The notes beneath the pieces were generated by a model. It made no database searches. It saw only the letters and a list, made by a program, of their open reading frames with translations, and was not told where the DNA came from. From Flagellimonas zhangzhouensis (lineage in GTDB: Bacteria; Bacteroidota; Bacteroidia; Flavobacteriales; Flavobacteriaceae): a stretch of 64,000 nt of DNA. Shown here piece by piece: positions 18,345 to 26,938 of this stretch; the first letter of the stretch is position 1; every line of letters begins with the position of its first letter. The translations under genes were made by a program, and so were the position numbers. Where the stretch lies: NCBI RefSeq assembly GCF_900102925.1, contig NZ_FNKI01000002.1, positions 1,302,001 through 1,366,000 of the forward strand. The letters are read 5' to 3'.

Positions 18345-20776
18345 TACGAATCTTCCGATTTTTTAGGGTAAAAAGAATAGCCCACACCACCTACAATAAT
18401 CAATCCTAACAAAATACAAGCAGCTAAAGAGATTTGACTTCCCGTTTGCACAACTTCTGGTTGAAAAGTGAATTCAATTTGATGTTCACCAGCAGGAATC
18501 TTCATTCCTCTGAGTGCATAATCTACTTTAAAATGAGGTTGAGGTTCACCATCCACAAAAGCATCCCAACCCGATGGATAATGCATTTCGGAGAAGACAG
18601 CAAAGCCTTCATTTGAATTATTCGATTCATATTTCAAATAATCTGGTCGATACTCCACCAAATTAATTTGTGCCAAAGAATCTACTTCGTAACGGTGTTT
18701 TGTGAGACTTGGATAGGATTGTGTATTTACAATTGCTTGTGACTTGGAATTAAAATCTGCCAATTTTTGAATAGACTCATCAGCACTGGAAACGGGCAAT
18801 AATTGTGAAACAAACCAAGCATTCCCATTGGCATCATCATTCAATGCAGGGAAACTACTGCCATCTTCATCTTGTTGAATAATGTATTTCACATTCAACA
18901 TGTTCAATACCTCCAAATTGTTTCGGTACAAATGGTATTCCACCAAATTTTCCAAGGCTCTTGGTTTTGCAGCATGATATCCCCCAACAGATTTATGGAA
19001 ATAGGATGTTCTTGCTCCATTGATACCTTCACTAGGATCAAAAACCCTAAAGATTCCAGTATCCTGCTGAATCATCTGGTCAACTTGACTTGCCTGAAAA
19101 GGTTCGTTTACTTGACGTTGACGCACAAAATCATCTTCGTTCACATAGCGAAGGGCAATACCCACCAAATCAAAAAGTATCAAAGCACTCATGGCAAAAA
19201 CCATGATATTTTTATTGATTTTTTCCTTGATGAAAAACCATAATACAGCAGCGGCCAAGCCAACATAAATTAAAGATCTTATGGTATCACTGATATAAAC
19301 GGACTCACGATCTCGTTGGATCATGCCCATAAGTTCATCACCAAAATAACCACGGTACATTTCGTCGCGTAATCCTTCAAAATTGAAGAAACCTTTTAAT
19401 AGGAAAATCAAAATGCCCAATCCTGCAGCAATAAAGAAACTCAACTTTAACGCCTTTAATTTTTCTTTGGAATCCACTGAAGATTTGAACAATTCTCGAA
19501 GTCCCAATACACCAAGTAACGGTAAACAAAGTTCCAACACTACCTGAATAGAGGAAACGGCCCTAAACTTATTATAGAGTGGGAAGTAATCTATCATGAA
19601 ATCGGTGAGCACTGGGAAATTTTTACCCCAAGACAGCACCAATGACAAAATTGCTCCAGAAAGCAACCACCATTTTTTCTTGCCAGGCACCAAAATCACG
19701 CCCAATACAAACAAAAAGAAAATTATAGCACCCACATAGGCTGGACCTGCAACAATCGGCTGGTCTCCCCAATATAAGGGCAAACCACTGGATAATTCCA
19801 ATGCCTTGCTTGGCGCTAATCCTTGATTGGTTAAATATTCAAAAGCCTTGGAATTTTTACCCAAATCCTCATTTCCTGAACCTCCAAACAATCTTGGAAC
19901 AAACAAATCCAAAGATTCAGCAATGCCATAACTGTATTGGGTAATATAATCTCTGTCCAATCCTGTACTAATTGCTTTTGGACTTCCATCAGGATTAATG
20001 GTCAATTCCGATTTGCCACGCGTACTCCAGTCTGCATATTCTTTGGTGGCCATTAGTCCAGTTGCATTCGTGGCTATGGATAAAACAACCGCTAACACAC
20101 AAAGTCCAACAGAAATAAAAAAATGTTTTAACTCCTTTTCCTTGATGGCATAAATAAGATAGACCAATCCAAAAACCAAGACCAACAACATAAAATAATA
20201 GGTCATTTGGTAATGGTTGGCACTAATCTCCAAGGCCATGGCCAATGCCGTAAGTATAAATCCGAGGATGTATTTTTTTCGAAAGACCAGAATGATTCCA
20301 CCCAAAACCATGGGCATGTAGCCCAAAGCATGGGCTTTGGCATTATGTCCTACCCCTAAAATAATAATCAGATAGGTGGAAAATCCAAAAGCCAGTGCAC
20401 CTAAGGCTGCCAGTCTAAAATCGACCTTAAGGCAAAGCAATAAAATGTAAAATCCAATCAGATACAAAAAGAGATAATCTGCTGGTCTGGGCAAAAACCG
20501 AATCAATCGGTCCAGTTTTTTCACATAATCGTGCGGATAGTTGGCGCCCAACTGATAGGTGGGCATACCTCCAAAGGCACTATTGGTCCAATAAGATTCC
20601 TCACCTGTGACCTCCTTAAAATCGTTTCTTTCCTTGGCCATACCCTTGTATTGGGCAATATCCGATTGGTAAATGGCCTTCCCCTGCAGCACTGGATAGA
20701 AATAAACCAGCGAGGCAAGAATAAATAAACCGATAACGCAAATATGTGTAATAAGGGCTTTTGGAGAAAGATTCAT
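18344..20776 (-). CDS. YfhO family multi-pass membrane protein
   Basis: With the ATG at 20776 the protein has 810 residues (MNLSPKALITHICVIG); a TTG at 20797 would add seven residues and is less likely. About 12 hydrophobic helices fill the first two thirds, with a periplasmic-loop motif YQSDIAQYKGM near residue 40 and a C-terminal extracytoplasmic domain followed by a last helix. YfhO proteins resemble GT-C membrane glycosyltransferases, and those characterised in Gram-positive bacteria decorate lipoteichoic acid or other surface glycans. The role here is inferred from the coupled glycosyltransferase and flippase genes. The gene follows DUF4834 after a 24-base gap. Confidence 0.85.
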   Translation of the reverse strand: MNLSPKALITHICVIGLFILASLVYFYPVLQGKAIYQSDIAQYKGMAKERNDFKEVTGEESYWTNSAFGGMPTYQLGANYPHDYVKKLDRLIRFLPRPADYLFLYLIGFYILLLCLKVDFRLAALGALAFGFSTYLIIILGVGHNAKAHALGYMPMVLGGIILVFRKKYILGFILTALAMALEISANHYQMTYYFMLLVLVFGLVYLIYAIKEKELKHFFISVGLCVLAVVLSIATNATGLMATKEYADWSTRGKSELTINPDGSPKAISTGLDRDYITQYSYGIAESLDLFVPRLFGGSGNEDLGKNSKAFEYLTNQGLAPSKALELSSGLPLYWGDQPIVAGPAYVGAIIFFLFVLGVILVPGKKKWWLLSGAILSLVLSWGKNFPVLTDFMIDYFPLYNKFRAVSSIQVVLELCLPLLGVLGLRELFKSSVDSKEKLKALKLSFFIAAGLGILIFLLKGFFNFEGLRDEMYRGYFGDELMGMIQRDRESVYISDTIRSLIYVGLAAAVLWFFIKEKINKNIMVFAMSALILFDLVGIALRYVNEDDFVRQRQVNEPFQASQVDQMIQQDTGIFRVFDPSEGINGARTSYFHKSVGGYHAAKPRALENLVEYHLYRNNLEVLNMLNVKYIIQQDEDGSSFPALNDDANGNAWFVSQLLPVSSADESIQKLADFNSKSQAIVNTQSYPSLTKHRYEVDSLAQINLVEYRPDYLKYESNNSNEGFAVFSEMHYPSGWDAFVDGEPQPHFKVDYALRGMKIPAGEHQIEFTFQPEVVQTGSQISLAACILLGLIIVGGVGYSFYPKKSEDS

Positions 20777-20800
20777 GGATAGGTTTTGAAAAGACAAATA

Positions 20801-21064
20801 TTAATCAATTTCTTCAAAATCTATGTATTCTCCAACTTTTTTTGAGGGATTCGATTTTCTTCTGAAAGGCTTTTTATCCACAGTGGTCTCCCCTTCTCTT
20901 GTTTGTTCTCGGTAGCTATCTTCATAATTGCCAAACTGCTGACCGAACTTTTCCCCCGTCTTTTTTACGGCATAGTTCAGCATTTTGGGTGCGAGCCATT
21001 TCCAAAGCAATTTAAAGCCATAGTATAATAAGATGGCTATTAATATCGTTTTCAGTAAAACCAT
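20801..21064 (-). CDS. DUF4834 family small membrane protein
   Basis: This 87-residue protein has one N-terminal membrane helix (VLLKTILIAILLYYGFKLL) and a charged cytosolic tail ending in basic and acidic clusters (KKPFRRKSNP, EYIDFEEID). The pattern matches the small Bacteroidota family DUF4834. It is the first gene of the minus-strand operon with YfhO, glycosyltransferase and flippase, so it may be an accessory of that envelope machinery, but no function is known. Confidence 0.8.
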   Translation of the reverse strand: MVLLKTILIAILLYYGFKLLWKWLAPKMLNYAVKKTGEKFGQQFGNYEDSYREQTREGETTVDKKPFRRKSNPSKKVGEYIDFEEID

Positions 21065-21150
21065 ATAGCTTTCATTATTGTATCAAAATTACACTGTTAG
21101 TCACGTAAACCCGTAAAACGTATCTTAAAATAGTATTAAAACCTAGTTAT

Positions 21151-22134
21151 ATGGATTTTTCCATCATCAAAAAGTCATTACCCTTATTCTTATTTTTTCC
21201 TGCCATTCTTTGTGCACAATATACCGATGTTATCAATTCTAACCGACCAGGAAGGGCCCCAAGCGCCTATTCCGTAGGTAAAAATGTGGTTCAGGCCGAG
21301 GTGGGTATGTTGTATGAACAGCAGGATAATGTAGATTTAAATTCCGATTCCAATATTCTAGGAGTTGATTATGCTCTTAGATACGGATTACTTTTTGAAG
21401 AATTGGAAGTTCTTGTGGAAGGCTCCTTTATCACCCAAAATATTACCTACCCCGATTTGGGCATCGAAGGTAAATTGACCAACTTTTCCCGTAATCGCGC
21501 AGGTATAAAATATTTGATTTTTGATCCCTATAAAGATCCAGAACGAAATAAGCCCAATTTATACAGCTGGAGGGCCAACAATTTGTTCCAATGGAAAAAC
21601 TTGATTCCTGCCGTGTCGCTTTATGGTGGTGCCAATTTTACCCTGGGCGATAATCCTTTTTATGTTGGCGAACCGACTGTATCTTATCGTGGTGCCGTAT
21701 CTACACAAAGTAGGCTTTCACCAAGGTTTGTTTTGATTTCCAATATTGTTTACGACAGAATTACCACTGATTTTCCTGAATGGCGCTTTGCGCTTTCGGT
21801 TTCCCATGCGTTCCGTGATCCAAGATGGAGTGTGTTTTTTGAAGGACAGGGGATTTCTGGTGAACGCTATTCTGATGTTATTTTAAGAACTGGTGTCGCC
21901 CGTTTGATCAATAAAAACTTTCAGGCCGATTTTCATTTAGGATCTGGTTTTAACAATTCTCCATCTAGAGTATTTGCCGTGCTTGGCTTCTCCTACCGAT
22001 TGGATTTTCATAAAGATGAATTTATTCCCATTGTGGAGCAACAATCGGGTGTAAATGGTAAAATCAAAAAGAATTCCAATAGGAAAAAGTCAAAAAAGCG
22101 GGGCAAAAAGAATAAAGACGGCATAGATTTCTAA
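21151..22134 (+). CDS. Outer-membrane transporter-like beta-barrel (MetA-pathway phenol degradation-like family)
   Basis: This 327-residue protein has a signal peptide (ending ILCAQ), then INSNRPGRAPSAYSVGKNVVQAE, cut here only as the family-like opening in which a short periplasmic lead precedes the barrel. Amphipathic strands follow throughout (for example GVDYALRYGLLFEELEVLVEG is one strand pair). The last 30 residues are highly basic (KKNSNRKKSKKRGKKNK). The layout resembles the PF13557 phenol MetA-like transporters, a loose family of outer-membrane barrels; the substrate is unknown. It starts a plus-strand group that continues with the GNAT-like gene 65 bases later, and is divergent from DUF4834. 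Confidence 0.7.
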   Translation: MDFSIIKKSLPLFLFFPAILCAQYTDVINSNRPGRAPSAYSVGKNVVQAEVGMLYEQQDNVDLNSDSNILGVDYALRYGLLFEELEVLVEGSFITQNITYPDLGIEGKLTNFSRNRAGIKYLIFDPYKDPERNKPNLYSWRANNLFQWKNLIPAVSLYGGANFTLGDNPFYVGEPTVSYRGAVSTQSRLSPRFVLISNIVYDRITTDFPEWRFALSVSHAFRDPRWSVFFEGQGISGERYSDVILRTGVARLINKNFQADFHLGSGFNNSPSRVFAVLGFSYRLDFHKDEFIPIVEQQSGVNGKIKKNSNRKKSKKRGKKNKDGIDF

Positions 22135-22199
22135 GTTTTGCCCCCCGACGCTTTTATGCTGATGGTAATATTCCTAATATTGAGGTATAATTAGGATGT

Positions 22200-23318
22200 A
22201 TGGTTACCATTAAAGAAGTTCAGACCAAGTCGGACTTAAAAGACTTTGTGAAATTTCCTTTTTCCCTCTACAAAGGTTCGCCCTATTGGGTGCCACCCAT
22301 CATCAAAGATGAGATGGAATCTTTTGACAAGACCAAAAATCCTGTTTTTAAAAGTGCGGAGGCTACCTTCTTTTTAGCATATAAAGACAATAAAATTGTA
22401 GGCCGCGTAGCTGCCATCATCAATCGGTTGGAAGTTGAAGAACAAGGTCTTAAGAAAATGCGCTTTGGTTGGTTCGATTTTGTGGATGACCTAGAGGTTT
22501 CCAAAACTTTATTGGATAAGGTAAAAGAAATTGGCCAACAACATCAACTGGAATATATGGAAGGTCCCGTTGGTTTTTCCAATTTGGATAAGGTGGGTGT
22601 ACTTACCGAAGGTTTTGACCATATTGGAACCATGGTTACTTGGTACAACCACCCGTATTACCAATCTCATTTTGAACACCACGGTTTTACCAAAGAAAAA
22701 GAATATCGCGAAAGCAAATTTTTGGCCTCCAATGCCGACCCTAAGCTTTTTGAAAAAGCCAATTTGCTCATCAAGAAAAGATATGGTCTAAAAGAACTCA
22801 ACTTTGATAAAAGTGCGGACATTATGCCATGGGTGGATAAAATGTTCGACCTATTTAATGAGACCTACGCCAAGCTTTCTTCCTTTGTAAAGATTACGGA
22901 TATCCAAAAGGAGTATTTCAAAAAGAAATACATCAGCTTTATCAATCCAGAATACATCAAGTTTGTTGTGGATGCCGAAGACAATTTGGTGGCTTTTGCC
23001 ATTGTAATGCCTTCCTTTTCTGAAGCGCTACAAAAAGCAAATGGAAAATTGTTCCCTTTGGGTATATTTCATTTATTGAGTGCACGAAAAAACAGCAAGG
23101 ATGCCATATTTTATTTGATTGGAATCCACCCAAATTATCAAAATAAAGGGGTAACATCCATTATTTTTAACGAATACTATCATACCTTTAAAAAACGGGG
23201 CGTGGTCAACTGTATACGAACGCCAGAGTTGGAGGATAATCTTGCTATCCAACAAATGTGGAAGCATTTTGACCCAAAAGTGATTAAAAGAAGAAGAACC
23301 TATGTAAAAGACCTGTAA
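22200..23318 (+). CDS. GNAT-fold acyltransferase-like protein
   Basis: This 372-residue cytosolic protein opens with a conserved segment (FPFSLYKGSPYWVPP) seen in a Bacteroidota GNAT-like family sometimes given uncertain names. A first GNAT-like half includes ATFFLAYKDNKIVGRVAAI (about 58-76), and the second half has the acyl-CoA pyrophosphate-binding motif HPNYQNKGVTS near residue 310 (Q-x-x-G-x pattern). Two such halves in one chain suggest a tandem GNAT fold. The acceptor is not known. It lies about 2.2 kb from two genes that look like capnine synthesis enzymes, which makes it a candidate N-acyltransferase for sulfonolipid, but this is conjecture. Confidence 0.72.
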   Translation: MVTIKEVQTKSDLKDFVKFPFSLYKGSPYWVPPIIKDEMESFDKTKNPVFKSAEATFFLAYKDNKIVGRVAAIINRLEVEEQGLKKMRFGWFDFVDDLEVSKTLLDKVKEIGQQHQLEYMEGPVGFSNLDKVGVLTEGFDHIGTMVTWYNHPYYQSHFEHHGFTKEKEYRESKFLASNADPKLFEKANLLIKKRYGLKELNFDKSADIMPWVDKMFDLFNETYAKLSSFVKITDIQKEYFKKKYISFINPEYIKFVVDAEDNLVAFAIVMPSFSEALQKANGKLFPLGIFHLLSARKNSKDAIFYLIGIHPNYQNKGVTSIIFNEYYHTFKKRGVVNCIRTPELEDNLAIQQMWKHFDPKVIKRRRTYVKDL

Positions 23319-23367
23319 AACCAATAAATAACCAACCAAACCCTATGTTTCAACCTTTAAAAAAGCA

Positions 23368-24234
23368 ATGGGAACCTATCCAATCCCGTTGCAAATGAAA
23401 AGAAGTTTCCCCCTTCTAAAACAAACTCAAACTGCACATATCACGATTCTAACGCTATGTTTTTTTAACATGGCCCTACTCTTTTCACAGGAAAAAGAGA
23501 TTATTAAACGAGGCGAACAATGGCTTCAATATAACAACACCGTTCTTTTAAGCGAACATTGGTCCGTATTTGGAAATGCTGGAGCACGTTGGCGTGACGG
23601 TTTTGAATCATTTTCTGTTTTTTTCGGACGAGTTGGAGGTCGATTTGTATTAACTGACCATGTTCGTGTTGCATCTGGATTTACCTATGTTGAATTAATT
23701 AGTAATGGAGACCGTAGACTTGCCGAATTTAGACCCTACGAAGAATTATTGGTAGTGCCCACGGCGGGCAAAAAGTTTGGCTTGAGCCATCGGTTTCGGT
23801 TTGAGCAACGCTTTTTCAACCCTATTGTGGACGATAAAATTCAATCGGACAACACATTCGCGGTTCGATTCAGGTATGCATTGAGCACAAAAATTCCCAT
23901 TGCGAAACTTTCTAAGGACAATCCCGATTTTAAATTAAGCTTGGGAATAAGCGACGAGGTTATGCTAAATGCAGGCAAAAATGTGGTGTACAATGTGTTC
24001 GATAAAAACCGTTTTGTTATTACTTCCACCGTACAATTTAGCAAATGGATGAGCGTGGCTTTGGCCTGGAACGACCAGTTTTTTAATACATCTAGCGCGG
24101 GACAGTATGTGCATACCCATGCACTTTGGTTACATGTATCACACACCATAAACCTAAGTAAGAAAAACGTAGAGGAACTGGAACAGGAATACCATGACCC
24201 TATTCCACCCAACTCGGCGAACACTTTGGAGTAA
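23368..24234 (+). CDS. DUF2490 family protein, probable outer-membrane barrel
   Basis: This 288-residue protein has an N-terminal hydrophobic signal (about residues 24-41, ending LLFSQ) and then the DUF2490 pattern: EQWLQYNNTVLLSEHWSVFG, GARWRDG, a conserved RFRYALSTKIPI-like strand and a C-terminal strand with SHTINLSKK. Regularly alternating strands suggest a small outer-membrane barrel. Two starts are possible: ATG at 23368 or, nine codons later, ATG at 23395, which also gives a credible signal peptide (MKRSFPLLKQ). Function is unknown. Confidence 0.8.
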   Translation: MGTYPIPLQMKRSFPLLKQTQTAHITILTLCFFNMALLFSQEKEIIKRGEQWLQYNNTVLLSEHWSVFGNAGARWRDGFESFSVFFGRVGGRFVLTDHVRVASGFTYVELISNGDRRLAEFRPYEELLVVPTAGKKFGLSHRFRFEQRFFNPIVDDKIQSDNTFAVRFRYALSTKIPIAKLSKDNPDFKLSLGISDEVMLNAGKNVVYNVFDKNRFVITSTVQFSKWMSVALAWNDQFFNTSSAGQYVHTHALWLHVSHTINLSKKNVEELEQEYHDPIPPNSANTLE

Positions 24235-24331
24235 TTTGTTGATATTGTTAGCCTAATAAATTTAACAATACTAAATCCAATATTTCGTTTTATATACTCC
24301 AACCAAATTAAAACGTGTTGTACCATTAACT

Positions 24332-24952
24332 ATGAAGAAATCAATCATCACCCTAGGGATTTTCCTTTTAGGGTTTATAAATTTTGCCTTAGCACAAGGC
24401 AATTATTATGTAATCATTAATCAGGATACGGTATCTGTAAACATGAATCAGACGGTTCAATACAAAACGACTTCTGGAGAGCATTTGACCCTGAAAATTG
24501 CCCAACCCAATGTGTTGACCTATTCCGATGACATGGTTTCCTTTAGTCACGATAAAACTTTTAGTGTTTCCAATTCAGAAATTGATGAAGGAATTGACCA
24601 ATGTATGATAATGAGTTCCACAGGAAATGGTTTTATGGTTCAAAAGTACAGAACTATTAACCCTAGTAGTTTAACTCAACTTATGCTTAACGAGATAACC
24701 AAAGAAAGCATCAACTACGGGTACGAAAAATCGGAATCTGAATTCAAAAAACAACTCAAAAGCGGTCAAACTATTGAAGGGATTCAAGCTACCCTAACGT
24801 ATAAAGGTGACAAAGAGGTCTATACGGTTGCTACCTATGGTAAGAAAGATGAGGGGATTATCGTAGTGACCATGTTATTGAATGAAGATTATCCCAAGGA
24901 TAAAGAAATCATTGATCTATTTTTAGAGACTCTAGAGTTGAAAAATCTTTAA
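24332..24952 (+). CDS. Secreted protein of unknown function
   Basis: This 206-residue protein has a clear signal peptide (MKKSIITLGIFLLGF, cleaved after LAQ) and a mature domain of mixed alpha/beta character with no transmembrane segment, containing one cysteine (DQCMIMSS). I do not recognise the family. It lies 97 bases after the DUF2490 gene and 25 bases before another exported protein on the same strand, so the last two may be co-transcribed. Confidence 0.75.
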   Translation: MKKSIITLGIFLLGFINFALAQGNYYVIINQDTVSVNMNQTVQYKTTSGEHLTLKIAQPNVLTYSDDMVSFSHDKTFSVSNSEIDEGIDQCMIMSSTGNGFMVQKYRTINPSSLTQLMLNEITKESINYGYEKSESEFKKQLKSGQTIEGIQATLTYKGDKEVYTVATYGKKDEGIIVVTMLLNEDYPKDKEIIDLFLETLELKNL

Positions 24953-24977
24953 CTTAGTGTGGTAAACTCATAGCAGG

Positions 24978-25553
24978 ATGCACCATACTACCCCAACATT
25001 TACAGCGCTATTTAAAGTCTTCCTCTGTTTCAGTGTGTTTTTTACCATAGTACAAACAGGGCATTCCCAACAACAGAATAAAATCCAAGTAGGAGTTGAG
25101 TTGGATGTGCTGCCTTATATTACTGGAGGTTATTTTGGTGCAATTTGGGCCAGAAAAGGTCACTTTGGGGGGCGAGCATTATTCGCTAAAGTGAATATGC
25201 CCGATTTTATTGTTCCTGAAGGGTTTACCGATAATGAAATTAATTCCTATGCACTGATTGCAGATTATTTTTTAAATGAGAATCAAACTGGCATGTGGCT
25301 TGGTGGTGGATTAGTTTTATGGGATGGCACCATAAAATCAGACCAAAAGTTGGAAACCACCTCCTATCAAAGTTATTTATTGAATGGCAGTATAGGATAC
25401 ATTATTAATTTAAGCAATAGATTTTACTTAAGTCCATGGGCGGGTTTGAGCCTTCGGGTTGCAGGAACGGACGATATTAGGGTGGACAATCAAATTTATG
25501 ACCCTCCTTTTCTTAATCCCGAATTGTCCCTAAAAATTGGGGTGAAACTTTAA
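24978..25553 (+). CDS. Exported beta-barrel-like protein of unknown function
   Basis: This 191-residue protein has a signal peptide (hydrophobic residues about 10-27, ending TGHSQ) and a mature part of short amphipathic strands: VGVELDVLPYITGGYFGAIW, LLNGSIGYIINLSNRFYLS and a C-terminal strand LSLKIGVKL ending at the last residue, as is usual for small outer-membrane barrels. No family is recognised. Its stop codon is one base away from the stop of the convergent acyltransferase gene. Confidence 0.72.
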   Translation: MHHTTPTFTALFKVFLCFSVFFTIVQTGHSQQQNKIQVGVELDVLPYITGGYFGAIWARKGHFGGRALFAKVNMPDFIVPEGFTDNEINSYALIADYFLNENQTGMWLGGGLVLWDGTIKSDQKLETTSYQSYLLNGSIGYIINLSNRFYLSPWAGLSLRVAGTDDIRVDNQIYDPPFLNPELSLKIGVKL

Positions 25554-25554
25554 A

Positions 25555-26814
25555 TTACTCTCCCATTGCCGCAGCTACAGCAGCAGAAAGTCTTTTGTAA
25601 GTTCCATTTTCCAAACGCTCACGAATAGATGAGAAGGCATCCAAAGTTTCTTTGATATCTTCCATAGTGTGGGTTGCAGTTGGAATTAAACGCAACAAGA
25701 TCAATCCTTTTGGAATAACGGGATATACAACTATGGAACAGAAAATTCCATGGTTTTCACGAAGATCTTTTACCAAGGCCATCGCTTCTGGAATACTACC
25801 GTTCAAATATACAGGAGTTACACAACTGGTAGTGGTTCCTATATCAAAACCACGTTCTTTAAGTCCATTTTGAAGCGCATTCACGTTCTCCCAAAGCTTG
25901 GCTTTCAATTCTGGCATGGTACGCAACATATCCAATCTTTTCAAGGCGCCTTTTACGTACACCATTGGTAAAGATTTTGCGAACATTTGCGATCTAAGAT
26001 TGTATTTTAAATACTCTATAATTTCTTTATCCGCGGCTACAAAAGCACCGATACCAGCCATAGATTTAGCAAAAGTGGCCAAATACACATCAATTTGGTC
26101 TTGCACTCCTTGCTCCTCACCTGCTCCAGCACCAGTTTTACCTAAAGTACCGAAACCGTGTGCATCATCAACCAATAGTCTAAACTGGAATTTATCTTTA
26201 AGTGCAACGATTTCTTTCAAAATACCTTGCTCACCACGCATTCCAAATACACCTTCAGAAATCACCAAGATTCCACCTCCAGTTTCATTGGCCATTTTAG
26301 TGGCACGTTCCAAGTTTTTCTCTAAACTTTCTGGGTCGTTGTGCTTAAAAGTAAAGCGCTTACCCATGTGCAAACGAACACCGTCAATTATACAGGCGTG
26401 ACAGTCCACATCGTAAACGATAATGTCATCCTTGGAAACCAAAGCATCGATTACCGACATAAATCCTTGGTAACCGAAATTCAATAAATAAGCAGCTTCT
26501 TTATTGACAAATGCTGCCAATTCATCTTGCAATTGTTCGTGGAAATCGGTGTGACCGCTCATCATTCGAGCACCCATTGGGTAGGCAGCACCGTGTTCCA
26601 ATGCGGCTTCTCCGTCCACTTTTTTAATTTCTGGCAGATTTGCCAATCCGAGATAATCATTGATACTCCACGTTATTACGTCTTTTCCTTGAAACTTCAT
26701 TCTGTTGGAAATAGGTCCTTCCAATTTCGGGAACACAAAATATCCTTCAGCCTGTGAAGCCCATTTTCCCAAAGGTCCCTTGTTCTCAATGATTCTATCG
26801 AATAAATCTCTCAT
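25555..26814 (-). CDS. Alpha-oxoamine synthase, probable cysteate-fatty acyltransferase (capnine/sulfonolipid synthesis)
   Basis: This 419-residue PLP enzyme belongs to the family of serine palmitoyltransferase, KBL and BioF, which condense an amino acid with an acyl-CoA or acyl-ACP and release CO2. The PLP lysine is Lys250 in TFAKSMAGIG, the cofactor-contacting motif is VDDAHGFG (215-222), and the stacking histidine is His139 in DVDCHAC. In gliding flavobacteria a homologue acylates cysteate to make capnine, the sulfonolipid base needed for motility. The next gene on the same strand is a cysteine-synthase-like enzyme, which favours cysteate over serine as substrate. 8-amino-7-oxononanoate or serine palmitoyl function remain alternatives. 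It has its own promoter (26838-26869). Confidence 0.82.
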   Translation of the reverse strand: MRDLFDRIIENKGPLGKWASQAEGYFVFPKLEGPISNRMKFQGKDVITWSINDYLGLANLPEIKKVDGEAALEHGAAYPMGARMMSGHTDFHEQLQDELAAFVNKEAAYLLNFGYQGFMSVIDALVSKDDIIVYDVDCHACIIDGVRLHMGKRFTFKHNDPESLEKNLERATKMANETGGGILVISEGVFGMRGEQGILKEIVALKDKFQFRLLVDDAHGFGTLGKTGAGAGEEQGVQDQIDVYLATFAKSMAGIGAFVAADKEIIEYLKYNLRSQMFAKSLPMVYVKGALKRLDMLRTMPELKAKLWENVNALQNGLKERGFDIGTTTSCVTPVYLNGSIPEAMALVKDLRENHGIFCSIVVYPVIPKGLILLRLIPTATHTMEDIKETLDAFSSIRERLENGTYKRLSAAVAAAMGE

Positions 26815-26837
26815 CTACCTTAATATTATTTCAACTG

Positions 26838-26869
26838 CAAAAATATAGATTTTTGTGAACCTCACACAA
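26838..26869 (-). promoter_or_regulatory. Bacteroidota-type promoter for the oxoamine synthase gene
   Basis: On the minus strand the -7 element TATTTTTG (26838-26845) matches TAnnTTTG, and a -33 TTG (26867-26869) lies 21 bases upstream, the expected spacing. The element is 23 bases before the start codon at 26814. Confidence 0.6.
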
Positions 26870-26882
26870 CGATTTTCAGATA

Positions 26883-26912
26883 TAAAAAACGGCAATGAAT
26901 TTCATTGCCGTT
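26883..26912 (-). terminator. Terminator after the cysteine/cysteate synthase-like gene
   Basis: AACGGCAATGA and TCATTGCCGTT form a perfect 11-bp stem with a 3-base loop (26888-26912). On the minus strand the stem is followed by a run of T, so it ends the transcript that comes from 27979 and separates it from the downstream oxoamine synthase gene. Confidence 0.8.
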
Positions 26913-26938
26913 CCGAGGTGTTATAGAGTAGTAGTGTT

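Noticed and set aside
20777..20797. TTG start for the YfhO gene
   Set aside because: The ATG at 20776 lies seven codons downstream and begins directly before the hydrophobic segment.
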